From: Peribolospora baueri
Lineage: Eukaryota > Basidiomycota > Peribolosporomycetes > Peribolosporales > Peribolosporaceae
NCBI GenBank assembly: GCA_029717555.1
Contig: JAMDHS010000006.1
Coordinates: forward strand, 1-64,000
Reading direction: 5' to 3'
Length of the DNA: 64,000 nt
Shown: positions 23,401-34,813 of the stretch, piece after piece
How positions within the stretch are numbered: position 1 is the first letter of the stretch
Layout of the letters: each line of letters opens with the position of its first letter
Position numbers and translations under genes: made by a program
Notes under the pieces: generated by a model
What the model was told of the DNA's origin: nothing
The model's input: the letters and a program-made list of their open reading frames with translations, nothing else
Databases searched by the model: none

Positions 23401-25704
23401 AATACATAGCGCCTGAGAGCGGAGAAAAGGTGTAGGGGGATTAGTGATATCAACTAACTGCGCACATGGCCGTCTTTGTTGGCGCAGCGCTACTTTAACT
23501 TACTAGAACACAAAACCTGGCCAGACACGGCCGTCCAAATGTTGAAAAACCTAAAGCTTGGTCGGAAATTGGGGCTCCCTCCCGCCTTGAGCGTAAAGCA
23601 GGCGAGGTTGATGATGGCAAAGGTGAGCAGGGTGCTCATGGTGACAAGTGCGGCGATCTGGTTGATGTTGTCCGCGAAGAGGACGAACTGACAGATCACG
23701 TAGGTGACCAAGACAGCGTAGGTCGGCTCGTCAGTCTTGGAGGTGCCTTGGGAAAAGGGGCTCAACCATGGGAGGAGATTGTCGCGAGCGATGGCCTGGA
23801 GGATCTTGGAGCAAGCGACCATGCCCATGAGCGCCGAGAAAAGAGTCGATGAGAGCGCTCCGAGGGTGATGATGTGAGGCGAGATAGCCACATCTGCCAC
23901 GATGCCCGAGTCAGAGTAGAAACTCTGACGATCGATCGTGGCTGCGAGCACGATGAAGCACACGCAGTAAATGGAGAAGGTGAAGAGGAGCGCCCAATTG
24001 GTTCCCTTGGGTATGGCTGCTCAGCAAAAAGACAGAGAGTCAGATGAGTATCTGCAAGAGACAACTCTCGGCACAATCGGCTCACATTTTGACGGCTTGC
24101 GAAGGTCTCCCGACTAGGAAACGATGCGTCCATGCCGTCGGCCGGTCAGCAGAACTCGACAACAAGAGGAAACACAGTAGCTACTTACCATGCTAGCCCC
24201 TGCCAATATGCCAGTGACAGCGGGGAAGAGGACACTAAAAGTGCTCCTCCAATTCTCCGGCCTCCCTTCGAACGTACTACCGTCGGCTCCCGCGGTAAAT
24301 TGCGGCCAGAGGTTCTCGTGCAGGGTGGCCCAGGACCAACCGGTAAAATAGACGCCATGGGAGTCGTTCGAAAAGGGAGAAACTATGAACGACGAGACGG
24401 GGATAGAGAGAATAGAGAAAGCGAGGGGAAAGGACAGCAGCGAGGTGAGGCGAATAAAAAACTGGAGGCAGAATCCGACAGACGAGAAAGTCAGTCATGA
24501 AGTCGAAGCGAAAGCATGCATGTGGACACAAATGAGAACGCACTGAGGCCCCGATCAAGCACACAATCGTGCAAAGAAGCAAAACGAGCGATCCGTATGC
24601 GAACAACCACCACTGCAGAGCACAGGAAGTGCGTGGCGGATGCGGCACAAGATGAGCAAGCGTGCAAGGCATTCCAGTACGGCCGAGCGGCCAGATATGA
24701 CTCACGGGGCCCTCAGGTAACACCCCCACACTTCCACCCCTGCTCTCTCCGAAACGATCAGTGAGCGACTCGACGAAGCCGAGTACGTTCATCGCCGCGT
24801 TAAGTGCCTGGCCACAGTAAAAGATGAGGCCAATGCTGCCTCCATACTCTGGACCGAGTGAGCGAGAAATAAGGTAGTAGGCGCCTAGGCGAGTTGTCCC
24901 AATGGAGGTGAGAAGTTTAGAAGATAGGTCAGCTCGTAAAGATAGGAGCCGACTTGGGATAACGGAGAACTGACCTCCACCGCGCACTTGCCCGTTGGTA
25001 GAAATGGCGCTAACAGACAAAGTTGTGACGACGTCGATGAGATAAGAGCATGAAAGGAGGAACAAGGACCCCAATAGCCCGGCCTGACCGAGTACGAAGC
25101 CGAAGCGGAGGAAGAGAATGATACCGAGGATGTTGAGGCAAGTGGGCATGAACACCCCATTAAAGGTGCCTAATTTGCTTGGCGGAGGTGCCGTCCCCGC
25201 GCCCGAACCAGCACCCGCACCGGCGAGGCCGCCACTGAGGGCTGACGCTGAGGGCGACACGAAGGAGGGTTGGTCTGTGGTGAAGCGCACGCCAGACTTG
25301 TTGCTACTGCCGTCGTAACCTCGCTCTTGACAACCTCGCTGGCCCACGGATGCGCCCCGTACCGCTGATTCGCGAAATGCAGACGCGGAGGGGAGGTTTA
25401 ATTGCGGAGACTCGTAATAAGTGATGGTGTGCTCCAGCTCCGGGCCACGTCCCGTCCCGTTCGCCTCCGTATCCCTTTGCCTTCCCCAGCTCCAAGTCCA
25501 CCGTTTGCTTCCGCCTCTGCCGCCTCTCCAACCCCCATCAGCCCCTTCCCCCGTACTCGAGCCCGTACCGGTAGCGCCATAATGTCGCACCCTCCTCGCC
25601 TCCAGTCCGTCTCGCTCCCCAGGCGGGGGGTCGGGCTCGCGGCGGAGGAGCTGGGCGGTGAGGCCGTCGAGGGACGAGCCGGCGCGAGCGAGAAAGTGGG
25701 ACAT
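20467..25704 (-). CDS. cation-chloride cotransporter (SLC12/CCC, yeast VHC1 type)
   Basis: An electroneutral K-Cl type cotransporter; the yeast homologue sits in the vacuole membrane. A long disordered N-terminus (about 180 residues) precedes the first helices: [20 protein letters not shown], then [69 protein letters not shown] and [20 protein letters not shown]. The soluble C-terminal domain starts with [19 protein letters not shown] and ends ITNKLGLLF. Exon 1 is 25704-24975 and the last exon is 20499-20467. An extra Ser/Arg/Asp-rich low-complexity segment of roughly 250-300 residues (about 21750-20840) is inserted near the end of the C-terminal domain, before [15 protein letters not shown]. 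The start is the ATG at 25704 ([15 protein letters not shown]). The region 22980-23400 holds several small exons whose edges are uncertain. Phosphorylation control of the tails is plausible but not shown. Confidence 0.87.
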
Positions 25705-26151
25705 TCTAGTCGGCTCCAATTATTATTGTTCTCCTCGTGATCTGATCAAGCTTGTGTATGAGGTAGTGGGTTGTGGGACAAGTCGGCGCCGATGGACGGG
25801 TGACTTGCTAGCCGCTCGAGCTGGCTGAAGGACGCCTAACGATAGGTAGTATGCTGCGTCGTTGGTCGTGGTCGTGGTCGTGGTCGTCGAAGAGGTCATA
25901 AATTCATGTTCGTGGTTACAAGCAAGATTACCTTAAGATGGATATGGAGATGACGGTGAATCTGAAGTTGGGAACGTCATTCTTGCAACTTTCGGAGCGC
26001 CCATAATCACCTGCCCATTAACGGCCACGTGGTCGAGGGTGGCGGCTAGGCGCGGCGTTAAGCGCGGCAGCTGCCGGGGACCTCTCCGACGAGCGAACGC
26101 TCCTGACGACCAACGACGACGACTCACCCTGCTCAGCTAGCCTCGCGCAAA
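25705..26151. promoter_or_regulatory. divergent promoter region, CCC transporter / NDUFB11
   Basis: A 447-bp gap between divergent starts. It contains a GTGGTC repeat at about 25862-25890. No clear TATA box. No gene was seen. Confidence 0.55.
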
Positions 26152-26967
26152 ATGCTCTCCCGTGTCGTACCCACTCTGCGAACGGCATCGTCTGTCTCTC
26201 GGCTCGCGTCACCGTCCTCGAGGCGCCTCGCTAGCGGCCACCACGGGCCGAGCTACAACCCGCCCACTGGAAGGCTATTCGGAGAGAAAGTGAGTGGAAA
26301 GCCTGCTTACGACGAGAGGGGAACGGCGAACTTGGGTGAAGAAAGCAGTTTTGGATGGATTCGAAGAGAGGAAGGCGGTATTTGGAGATTTATGAACACC
26401 GGCTTCCTTACTCGAACCTCTTTGCATGCCCAACTGACACCTTCCCAATCTGTCTTCCACAACCTATCGTTCAGCCCGTTCCGCCTGGACAGAAGCGTGT
26501 GAAGCAAGATTGGGAGACGATCTATTACTTGGGCATGTTTGGCGGCATGGCATTGGCCGCTGTGCTGTTGATGTACAAGCCTGATACGACGTGAGTTCCA
26601 GAGAAAGGATTGCGGCTGTTGTTAAAACGTTTGGACGATGGAGCGCAGGCGGGAGGGTGTAGAAGAAAGAAGCGGGTTTATTGGCTTTGGCATGGCTGGA
26701 AGTAGGACTTACTTGCACTGCATCTGGAGCGGCGGTGGCGGCGGGGCGGGAGCAGCGTCACGGTAGCAATGTCGCGCACAGTGCTCATAATCCTCGACTA
26801 TGTCTAACCGGTGACGCTGTCTGTCTTCTGCTCTCACCTCTCCGCAACGTCTACGCCATTCTCCACACAGCGTCCAGTCTTGGGCCATGGTGGAGGCGAA
26901 GAAGAACCTGGACGCGAGCGGTGAAGCGTGGCAGTACAAGCCGGCCGATTCGCAGCAGCAGCAGTAA
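26152..26967 (+). CDS. complex I accessory subunit NDUFB11 / ESSS type
   Basis: A small single-pass subunit of the membrane arm of NADH:ubiquinone oxidoreductase. Three exons: 26152-26289, 26475-26590 and 26871-26967, about 116 residues. The N-terminus (MLSRVVPTLRTASSVSRLA) is an arginine/serine-rich mitochondrial presequence. Next comes NPPTGRLFGEK, and exon 2 gives QDWETIYYLGMFGGMALA with one membrane helix and YKPDTT. Exon 3 has SWAMVEAKKNLDASGEAW, matching the ESSS pattern of a helix followed by W-A-x-x-E-A, and ends in four Gln. Its tail faces the gene for another subunit of the same module, NDUFB10. Confidence rests on the pattern and length, since these subunits diverge fast. Confidence 0.8.
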
Positions 26968-27386
26968 TTGTAGTTCAGTCGGATTGAAGGGAGTCGGACG
27001 GCTCCTATTGTTTGCTGTGATAGAGTTGCTGTGAACTTCGAAGCCTTGTGTTGCGCCTTGCAATATATGAACATGTGTGGCGTAAGCCTCGCCGTGAGAA
27101 AAGGCACTGGCCTGTGGAAAGTCGCATGTACACATGTGCCGTGAAGCAGGGTAAAGTGCAGCATGAAAGATTCTGGATAGGGAACCTCCGAAATGACACC
27201 TGACCGGTCATACGTAAGGGCAGTTCGTCCCCTGGGTTGGCACCCCTGTCATCACTCCACCACCCCAGGGAACTAGCACGCCCTCCCGAATAGAGACCTT
27301 CCCAACATCTATTCCAGTCGTTCTCGCACGTAGAGAAGGGGGACATGGTGTGAAGGAGTACAACTACAAGCAAGCGCGACCAGTTC
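26968..27386. other. 3' ends of two convergent complex I genes
   Basis: A 419-bp gap between the NDUFB11-like and NDUFB10-like stop codons. No feature was seen apart from the presumed 3' untranslated regions. Confidence 0.6.
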
Positions 27387-27952
27387 TCATTCGACGTCGA
27401 TCTTGCGGAACCCTTGGACCTGTTCACCAGTGGCAGGACGGGGAAAGGAAGAGGTGCGACGGCAGACGGAGAGGGAGACGGGGCGCGGGCGAGGCAGTGA
27501 AGAGTGAAGCCGCGAATGCGCCAGTAAGGAGCGAGGATGAGTTGAAAAGATAACCACAATCAGATCTGAGCCGTCGTATCTGGATGGCGAGGGCGGCCAC
27601 TTCAACCTTCTCTATCTCAACCCCACCCCTGTCGCTCACGTACCTTATGGTCCTTCAACATCTCCAAATACCGCTCGGCGAGGTGGTGACAGGTCTGATA
27701 ATGATTCACGCCCTCGGTCTTCTGACACTTCTGCAGCTCTTCTCGCACCAGCCGGGCTTCCATCGTCCTGACCCAGGACTCGCGAATCTTCGCATCGCGT
27801 TCGTCGATGATGGCTGTGGGGAGATGCGTGGAACCGCCAATGGCGAATAAGAGCGATGCGGGACGGATTGTAAAGAAAAGGTAAAAGACGGCCGGCCTCG
27901 ATCCTCGGAGCGATCGCTATTACTCACCCTTGTAATCTTCCGTGGTCGGCAT
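27387..27952 (-). CDS. complex I accessory subunit NDUFB10 / PDSW type (12-kDa)
   Basis: A 75-residue soluble subunit on the membrane arm of complex I. Three exons on the minus strand: 27952-27928 (MPTTEDYK), 27813-27644 and 27419-27387 (ending VQGFRKIDVE). The central exon reads DERDAKIRESWVRTMEARLV, then REELQKCQKTEGVNHYQTCH and LAERYLEMLKDHK, the conserved fungal form with two spaced cysteines (KCQ and TCH) that fit the intermembrane-space disulfide type of fold. There is no presequence, as expected for this family. The middle exon and phases fit exactly. NDUFB10 and NDUFB11 both belong to the ND4 module of the membrane arm. Confidence 0.85.
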
Positions 27953-28225
27953 GTTGCTATCCTGTGTGATGTCTGTGGTCGTTTTGTGATCCTTTGGTCC
28001 GGCGGACGAAGACGGTCCGGCTCGGCCTTTGCGCATAAGTAGCATACTTTCCGTACACGCAGCACGGGCGATCGGCCGGTTGCACCGCCGCAGCCGCGCC
28101 TTCGAAGGTTAGGCGGGCGGGAAGTAGTTGGACACGTAGAGGGGTCGTTGCTGGCGGTCACCTCCGACCCAACCTCCATTTCCTTTCCCCCTTGACTTCC
28201 CTCCTTCTATTCCTTAGCTCTCGCC

Positions 28226-30557
28226 ATGTCTCTCCCCTCCGGCGTCGCAGCCCAGGCGGCTTCTTCCGCTGGCCTCAAAGTCGACATCATCACCAAAGCC
28301 GCTAATGAGCACCCCAAGCCGGAGAACATCGTTTACTCGTACGGCACTGCCGGCTTTCGGACCAAGTGAGCATCCCCGTACGAACTCGATTCTGGTTTCA
28401 TTGTGGGAAACGCAGTGTAGTCTTGTATCCAAAGCGCAGAGCTGAAGATGGACTCTGTCCAACCCACTCCCCTTGTCCATGCTTGCAATTGGCCGTCAGG
28501 GCCAACATCCTCGACTCGGTGCTGTTCCGCGTCGGTATCGTCGCCGCCTTGCGGAGCAAGAAGCAGAATGGAAAAACCATCGGCGTCATGGTCACTGCTA
28601 GCCACAATCCTGAGGAGGTGAGTGAGGACGGCGTGTCTACTTTCGGCGGAGCATGTAGGAGATCGACGCGCGATGGGGACGATCTACATCTGTAAGCCGC
28701 TTCTGTGCTAACGCGGCCCCTTTTGCCTCCTTTTTATCACCGTCACCCCTTTATCAGGACAATGGTGTCAAGCTAGTTGACCCGCGTGGAGAAATGCTCG
28801 AAGCTGCCTGGGAGGGCTACAGCACCACCGTTGCGAACGCCCCCACGGCCGCCGCGCTAGTTTCGACGCTCAGCGACCTCATTTCGACCGCGCGCATCGA
28901 CCTTTCCGTTCCTGCCTCGGTTGTGTATGCCCACGATACGCGACCCTCCTCGAACGCGCTCATCAAGGCGCTTGAGGACGGCTTGGCATGCTTGGACACG
29001 GCTGCTATTCCCGCTGGGCTGAAGACTACTCCGCAGCTGCATTACTTCGTCAGGTGCCTGAACACCAAGGGCTCCGAGAACGCGTATGGCGAGCCGACTG
29101 AGGAGGGGTACTACAAGAAGCTGTCGGCGGCGTACATCAAGTTGGTGGTGAGTGTCTGGATACATCCGGTGATATCATCGATCGCTCAGAAAGGAGGAGC
29201 TTGGATCGGTGTCTCTTGAACGCGGGGCGCTCATCCCCTATCACTCCCTTGGATTCCTTTAATAGTCCGATAAGACCCGCTTCACGACCCCCGTCACTGT
29301 CGACTGCTCCAACGGCGTCGGCGCGACGGCCCTGACCGCTTTCGCAAAGCACATCCCCTCCGATCTTTTGCCCTTGCGCATCCTCCGCTCCGACATCACA
29401 ACCCCGGGCGTGCTCAACAACGGCTGTGGAGCAGACTACGTCAAGACTAACCAGCGCCTGCCCATCGGCATGGAGAAGGATGGCCTTCAGCCGCTGGAGC
29501 GCATCGCGAGCTTCGACGGCGACGCGGACCGGATCGTGTACTACTACCTCGACGAGCAGGGCAAGTTTCATCTCCTCGACGGAGACAAGATCGCGAGCTT
29601 GGCGGCGGTGTACATCGGGGAGCTCGTGGAAAAGGCCGAGGTACCGCTCAAGGTCGGCGTTGTGCAGACGGCGTACGCTAATGGCAGTTCGACAAAGTAT
29701 CTCAAGCAGGTAAGCGAGCCTGATTGTGGTCGGAGGGTCTCGCGTGGTCTCGGTGGCTGACAGATGCTTTTCTTGTTCGTCTGCCTCGGCGTCCATCAGC
29801 GCGTGCCCGTGACTTGCGTGCCTACCGGAGTGAAGCACCTCCACCATGCAGCCGAGTCCTTCGACGTCGGCGTCTACTTCGAAGCCAACGGCCACGGCAC
29901 GGTGCTCTTCTCTCCCTCCGCTATCCATCTTCTCCAGACCCCCTCTCCCGGCTCCCCAGCTGCCCAGCACGCTAGAGAAGAACTATTGGCGCTGACGGAG
30001 CTCATCAACCAGACCGTCGGAGACGCCATCTCGGACATGCTCCTCGTCGAGACCATTCTTCGCGCCCGCAACTGGGGTCCGGCGGAATGGGACACGGCGT
30101 ACCTCGACTTGCCCAACAAGCTCGTCAAGGTCAACGTCAAGGACCGCAGTGCGTTCCGAACCGAGGACGCAGAAAGGAGGCTGGTCAGCCCTGAGGGGCT
30201 GCAGGAGAAGATCGATGAGTTGGTGGGCAAGTACAAAGACGGGAGAAGCTTTGTGAGGCCGAGTGGCACTGAGGATTGCGTGAGGGTGTATGCGGAGGCG
30301 GCCATCAGCGGTCAAGTCAACGGTGAGTCCGAGTCCCTCTTACTAGGCTCGGCCTGGCTGGAGGGTCGAATGCTGTTCCATCACTGACGAGATAGCACCG
30401 AAGTGCGCTGTGATATGACTGACTGACAAGGCCGTTTGTCCCTTGCTTCCCCTCGTCTTCTCCATCCCGCCTCGCAGAGTTGGCCTACAAGGTCGCCGGA
30501 CTGGTCTACGCGGCCGGTGGCTTGGAGCCTTCCAAGCGTCCACGCGAGTTCCTCTGA
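28226..30557 (+). CDS. PCM1: phosphoacetylglucosamine mutase (AGM1/PCM1)
   Basis: Converts N-acetylglucosamine-6-phosphate to the 1-phosphate in the cytosol, on the way to UDP-GlcNAc for chitin, GPI anchors and N-glycans. Motifs in order: YGTAGFRTK; the active-site serine loop [27 protein letters not shown]; the substrate loop [12 protein letters not shown]; the metal loop [22 protein letters not shown]; and the phosphate-binding loop [17 protein letters not shown]. Six exons: 28226-28365, 28500-28617, 28758-29147, 29266-29709, 29800-30322 and 30478-30557. Total is about 564 residues, the normal size. All catalytic motifs are intact. The start context is CGCCATGTC. It shares a short divergent gap (273 bp) with the NDUFB10-like gene. 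Confidence 0.95.
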
Positions 30558-31836
30558 TAGAGCGCGAGGAAGAATATAATGGACGTGGCGCAGCAGCTCT
30601 GCATAGGTTCATGACCGGCAAGAGGGCTACCTGTCTCGTCATAGACTGCTTGGGTAAAAGCGAAGGAACTTTTCTGGATACCCCTATGTAAGGAAGAAGT
30701 GAAACCAAGGACCTCGAAGAACGGACTTTCAATGTGATCTCAAGCGCCGCAGCCTGCCTTCTCGATCTGGTCGGTATGAGGTCGCGTCAGGCTGGCTTCG
30801 CTTCTCCGTGTGGCGACGTCGTGACTAGTTTTCTGAGGTCGCTTCTCGTGGCGTTAACTTATCTACTTGTATAAGTAAGTATGGCCCTTCGCAGAGACTC
30901 ATATTTCAGATGAGCTCACGTCCATCTCTGCGTCCGCCCACCATCTTGGCGAAGATGAGCGTCGTTTCCCTTGACTCCGGGAACACGCTTTCCCTTGTCC
31001 ATCTAGCCCTCTAGCCACAGTTCACCCTCGCTTCTTCGTTTCTTTCCTTCTGTGACATTAAATCCCCCAGCTTGGTCAGCGGCCGGCAGACCTTGTTAAA
31101 AAACAGGTCGTTCGTCTCCAAGCCGTGCCGCTCTAGAGGGCTGGGCAGATTGACTGTGAGCGATGGATGCATGACCCTCACATGGGTTTCGCTCGACGCC
31201 TTTTACTCGACCGGTCGACGCGCAGTGGCTTCTTCTCCTTCTTCTGTCAGCGTTGGCTTGTCAACTCCCTTCCTAAGAAGGGGGGGCAGGTAACACGCGC
31301 TGAGGGCGAAGGAGAGCCACTTTAACGACGCTCGAGCGGAGCAGTGGCACTGTATGAGGCTACAAACATTTTCTGTCATCTTACAGATCTCAAAAATGCC
31401 AAATTATGAGCCAAGTCTTCCGCTCTTGAGATTTCCTTTGACGGATAGTGCACGGCAGAGCGGAGCCTCGCATGGCTCGGGTCTGGCAGAGCGCACCAGA
31501 GTCCGGCAGCCGTCAACGTCTCATTGCAAGAGTACACCGCAGACCACCAGCAGCAATAAGAGAAGTGCTTTCATTTAAACCCCTCGAGATGCAGCAGAAC
31601 AGACATCTAAGCGAGCGGAGCAGGTCAACCAGGCTGAGAAAAACCAATTGGCCACGTTATGGGTGACCAGCGAGCAAGAATCCGGGAGAGAGAGAGAGCA
31701 GGCAGGCAATTCGTATCCAGATGGGTCGCACGTGACCGATCAACCATCGCGAATGCGTGGACCTTGGGCCATCCCTTCCCCATTCTTCAGACTACCTACA
31801 CCTCTTCCTCCCAATCGCCCGCACCCCTGCGACGCT
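30558..31836. other. 1.3-kb gene-free stretch
   Basis: Open frames here are short with no family signature on either strand. From about 30830 to 31600 the composition is less GC-rich than the surrounding genes. I saw no tRNA-like cloverleaf and no snRNA motif. The right end is the CUS2-like promoter. A non-coding RNA cannot be excluded. Confidence 0.5.
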
Positions 31837-33683
31837 ATGTCTGTCCCCCCACCGACCACCTTCACTGCTGTGGCGGCGCATGCGTCTGCGCCCACGCGGA
31901 TCGACATGCGCAAGTTCGACCCGGACGACCCACGCGTGCACTTCTCTCAGGCGGACAACGCTTGGAGGTTTGAGGACGACGATGGAAACGAGTACGAGTG
32001 GGATCCCAAGAAGGAGAGCTGGGTGGAGGTGGTGAGTGGGCGAGACGGCTTGCGGAAGGCCGCGCAAGGGCCGATGTTTGGATATTGCCTGACGCGCTCA
32101 TCCGCCCTTCCGCTGCCCAGCTGGACGAAGATCTGATCAAGAAGCAACAAGCTGCCTACTCCGTCGCTGGTGTGGACGAAAACGTGAGTTCGTCCAGACT
32201 TTCCTTCTCCTCTAAGACTCCAGGTACGACTCCGTCACTGTCTCTGCATTTCTATCCTTACTATTCCCGGTTATTAGGCTCCGGCGGCTCCCGTCGTCGC
32301 GCGAGAGAGCAAGAAGCGAAGAGTGGATTACACCTCCAATACACCGGATGACGGACCAGCGGCAAAGAAGGGCCGAAGAGGCCGGTCCGGCGGCGACGCC
32401 TCTCTGGATCGATCGGCTGAGGATAGCAAATCGGGCTCCCGGACGCCCAAGCCCATCACCGCTGTTTACGTGACGGGGCTGCCGGCAGACGCGACATTGG
32501 ACGAGCTCGCATCCACCTTCGGCCGGTACGGTGTGTTGATGGAGGACGACGAGGGCCAGCCGAAGATTAAGATGTACACGGACGAGAAGGGAAACTTCAA
32601 GTGTGAGGCTCTTGTCGTCTATTTCAAACCAGAGAGCGTGGACCTTGCCGTCCGGTTGTTGGACGAGACAAGTCTCCGACTCGGGGATGCCGAGAAAACT
32701 ATGCGGGTGCAGAGAGCCGAGTTTGATAAGGGGAAGGAGGAGGGGGGTGGAAATGGGACGGGTAAGGAGGCCAGGAGCAAGGCGCTGGCCGCGGCGGAGA
32801 AGAAGAGGATACAGAAACGGATGGGCAAGATGCAGAGGTGGGCTTCAGATCTCGTCGCTCACTCTTGCTCACGTCTTCATCCTCTCGACAAGATTGGCGG
32901 ATTTGTGCTCACCCGGCGTCGACTCGACGACCGTTGCCCTCCTTCTTTCACGCTAGTAAATTGAATGACTGGGACTCAGACGAAGATTCACTCTTCGCGG
33001 ACGCCACTTCCGACAACCGCTACGTCGACAAAGGGCCCTCCAAAACAACGCGCTTCCCAAGAGTGGTGGTGCTCAAGCACATGTTCAGACTGGAGGAGCT
33101 CGAGGAGGACGCGAGCTTGCTGTTGGATCTCAAGGAGGACGTGAGAGAAGAGTGCGAGAAGTTGGGTGACGTACGCAATATAACCCTCTATGATGTGAGT
33201 ATGGATGGCCGTGCGGCATGAATCGGTTCATCTGTACGAGGCGTGCGTCGATTCAGTCGCTCAACCTGCTCGACGCTCTTCCCCCCCCGTCCGCGCTTCT
33301 CCATACTGAGCAGAAAGAGAAGGATGGCGTCATCACAGTCAAGTTCGCAGATGAGCTCTCAGCGCAAGCCTGCGTCGCGGTGAGTCCCGTTCGACGCCTT
33401 CAGTCCACACTTAAGAGGCGACGAGGCTTACCGCGCCGCCGCTTCCACGACCAATATATGCCCATCGACCGAGAAGAAAATGAACGGCCGTTTCTTCGGT
33501 GGCCAACAAGTGATAGCCTACATCTACGACGGCAAAGAGCGTTTCGTGCGAACTGGCGGAGCCAGCGGACTAGGCGGAGGGGACGAGGAGAATGCAGAAG
33601 ACGAGGAGAAGAAGCGGATCGAGGCGTTTGGGGATTGGTTGGAAGGTGGAGGTGACGACGGTGGGGACGAGGACCGGGTGTGA
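31837..33683 (+). CDS. CUS2: CUS2 / Tat-SF1 (HTATSF1)-like splicing factor with RRMs
   Basis: A nuclear RNA-binding protein that helps U2 snRNP assembly and binds SF3B1. The N-terminus has a WW-like tract (WRFEDDDGNEYEWDPKKESW) as in Tat-SF1. The first RRM runs from TAVYVTGLPADATLDELAS to ALVVYFKPESV. The middle MQSKLNDWDSDEDS leads to the second RRM of the U2AF-homology type (RVVVLKHMFRLEELEED, DGVITVKFADELSAQ, then MNGRFFGGQQVIAYIYDGKE). The C-terminus is Gly/Asp/Glu-rich. Exons: 31837-32031, 32121-32183, 32278-32837, 32957-33194, 33314-33379 and 33477-33683. All junctions fit in phase. Seen: domain order and motifs. Known: family function. Length about 442 residues. Confidence 0.9.
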
Positions 33684-34068
33684 ACCGGCCGGCTGTACAA
33701 GACCTGTTGTTCCCGAGGTCGTAGAGAACCTGTCTCCTCGGTTCCAAACCGTCCCATGAACGTCGTGGAGAGTCAGAAAGCCATCTGATGATTTGGCAGC
33801 CGGCCCGGTCGACTCTACTGCCCCTTTTGCCGAGAACCGGCGCCTCAAAACTAGGCCGCACTAAGCACGCTCGGTCTTGTCCATTTCCTCATTCCAACTT
33901 CGGTAGTGCTTCTGGTATTCGACCTGGAATGTCCATGACCCTCATACGCCGGCAGAGAGTATGTACGTGGAATATATGCCGACGTCGGCAAGCAGCAAGT
34001 AGGTCAACCTGTTATCTCCCTGCGCCAGACCAGATCTGATCTCCTCCACAGTAAGCTCGAATCCTCCT
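33684..34068. other. 3' ends of convergent CUS2 and OST4 genes
   Basis: A 385-bp gap with no recognised feature other than presumed 3' untranslated regions. Confidence 0.55.
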
Positions 34069-34394
34069 TCAGCTCTTCCCCGCGACGGCTTCTGCTGCTA
34101 TCGGCTCTTGTACGGCCTTGGCGTTCACGGCAACCGCCTGGGAGCGAAAGCAAGTAATGGTGAAGCGCAGCGAAGCATGTCCAAGTCGCAGGGGGCGGGT
34201 TGGTATGGAGACAGAGAAATGCCCATGATGGAGTAGGAAACGATCAGCATAAAGCTAGTCTCGAGTCTTTCAAACGAGCCTTTCGGCCCAAGGCAAACGA
34301 CCAAAGAGCGACTCACATGGTAGACGACGATGAGGATTATGGTCATGCAGCCGAACCAGTTTGCCAAGAGAGCGAGGGTGTCGTCGGAGATCAT
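34069..34394 (-). CDS. OST4: OST4-like subunit of oligosaccharyltransferase, 48 residues
   Basis: OST4 is a tiny single-helix subunit that holds the catalytic STT3 in the ER oligosaccharyltransferase. Exon 1 (34394-34317) encodes MISDDTLALLANWFGCMTII followed by LIVVYH, the near-invariant start of the family (yeast begins MISDEQLNSLA and has LIVIYH). A 179-bp intron with a GTGAGT donor and a CCCAG acceptor follows. Exon 2 (34137-34069) adds AVAVNAKAVQEPIAAEAV and a few residues; the AVAVN piece matches other fungal OST4 tails. Total is 48 residues, about a dozen longer than yeast. The gene is easy to miss because both exons are very short. It diverges from QCR8. Confidence 0.85.
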
Positions 34395-34813
34395 TTCCGC
34401 GATGGCATCGACCGATTCGGTCCGAAGGTTGATGCGGGCAGCTGGGAGTTGGGTACCCGAGTGTCAGTCGCAGTCATGTCCGTCGCCCGAGGCTCAGCAA
34501 GCGCAGGCCTCGACCAGTGACGATGTTGCTCACCTCTTCGGTTCTGGTTCTCGAGTTCCTCTACCAGTGCTCTCCAGCGATGTCAATTTAAGCTGGCCGT
34601 CGTGTCAGTGGTGCGAAGCTGGCCAGCGGAGCATCAGCCGGCGAGTGTAACCCTACTTTCCGTAGAAGAGGCATATAAGTACGTTTTAAAATAAGCATTG
34701 TCCGCATTGCTAATGCCAATTCGACAACGACCACGGCCAGCCGTTCTTCCGTCTTCAACCGAACCCGATTGATACTTCCCCCTCCATCATCACCACCATC
34801 AACATCATCGAAA
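34395..34813. promoter_or_regulatory. divergent promoter region, OST4 / QCR8
   Basis: A 419-bp gap between two divergent starts. An AT-rich patch near 34675-34700 (containing TTTTAAAATAAG) may serve the QCR8 core promoter. No gene was seen. Confidence 0.5.

Noticed and set aside
24132-24500. Plus-strand 122-residue frame
   Set aside because: It overlaps the antisense of well-supported cotransporter exons and shows no domain.
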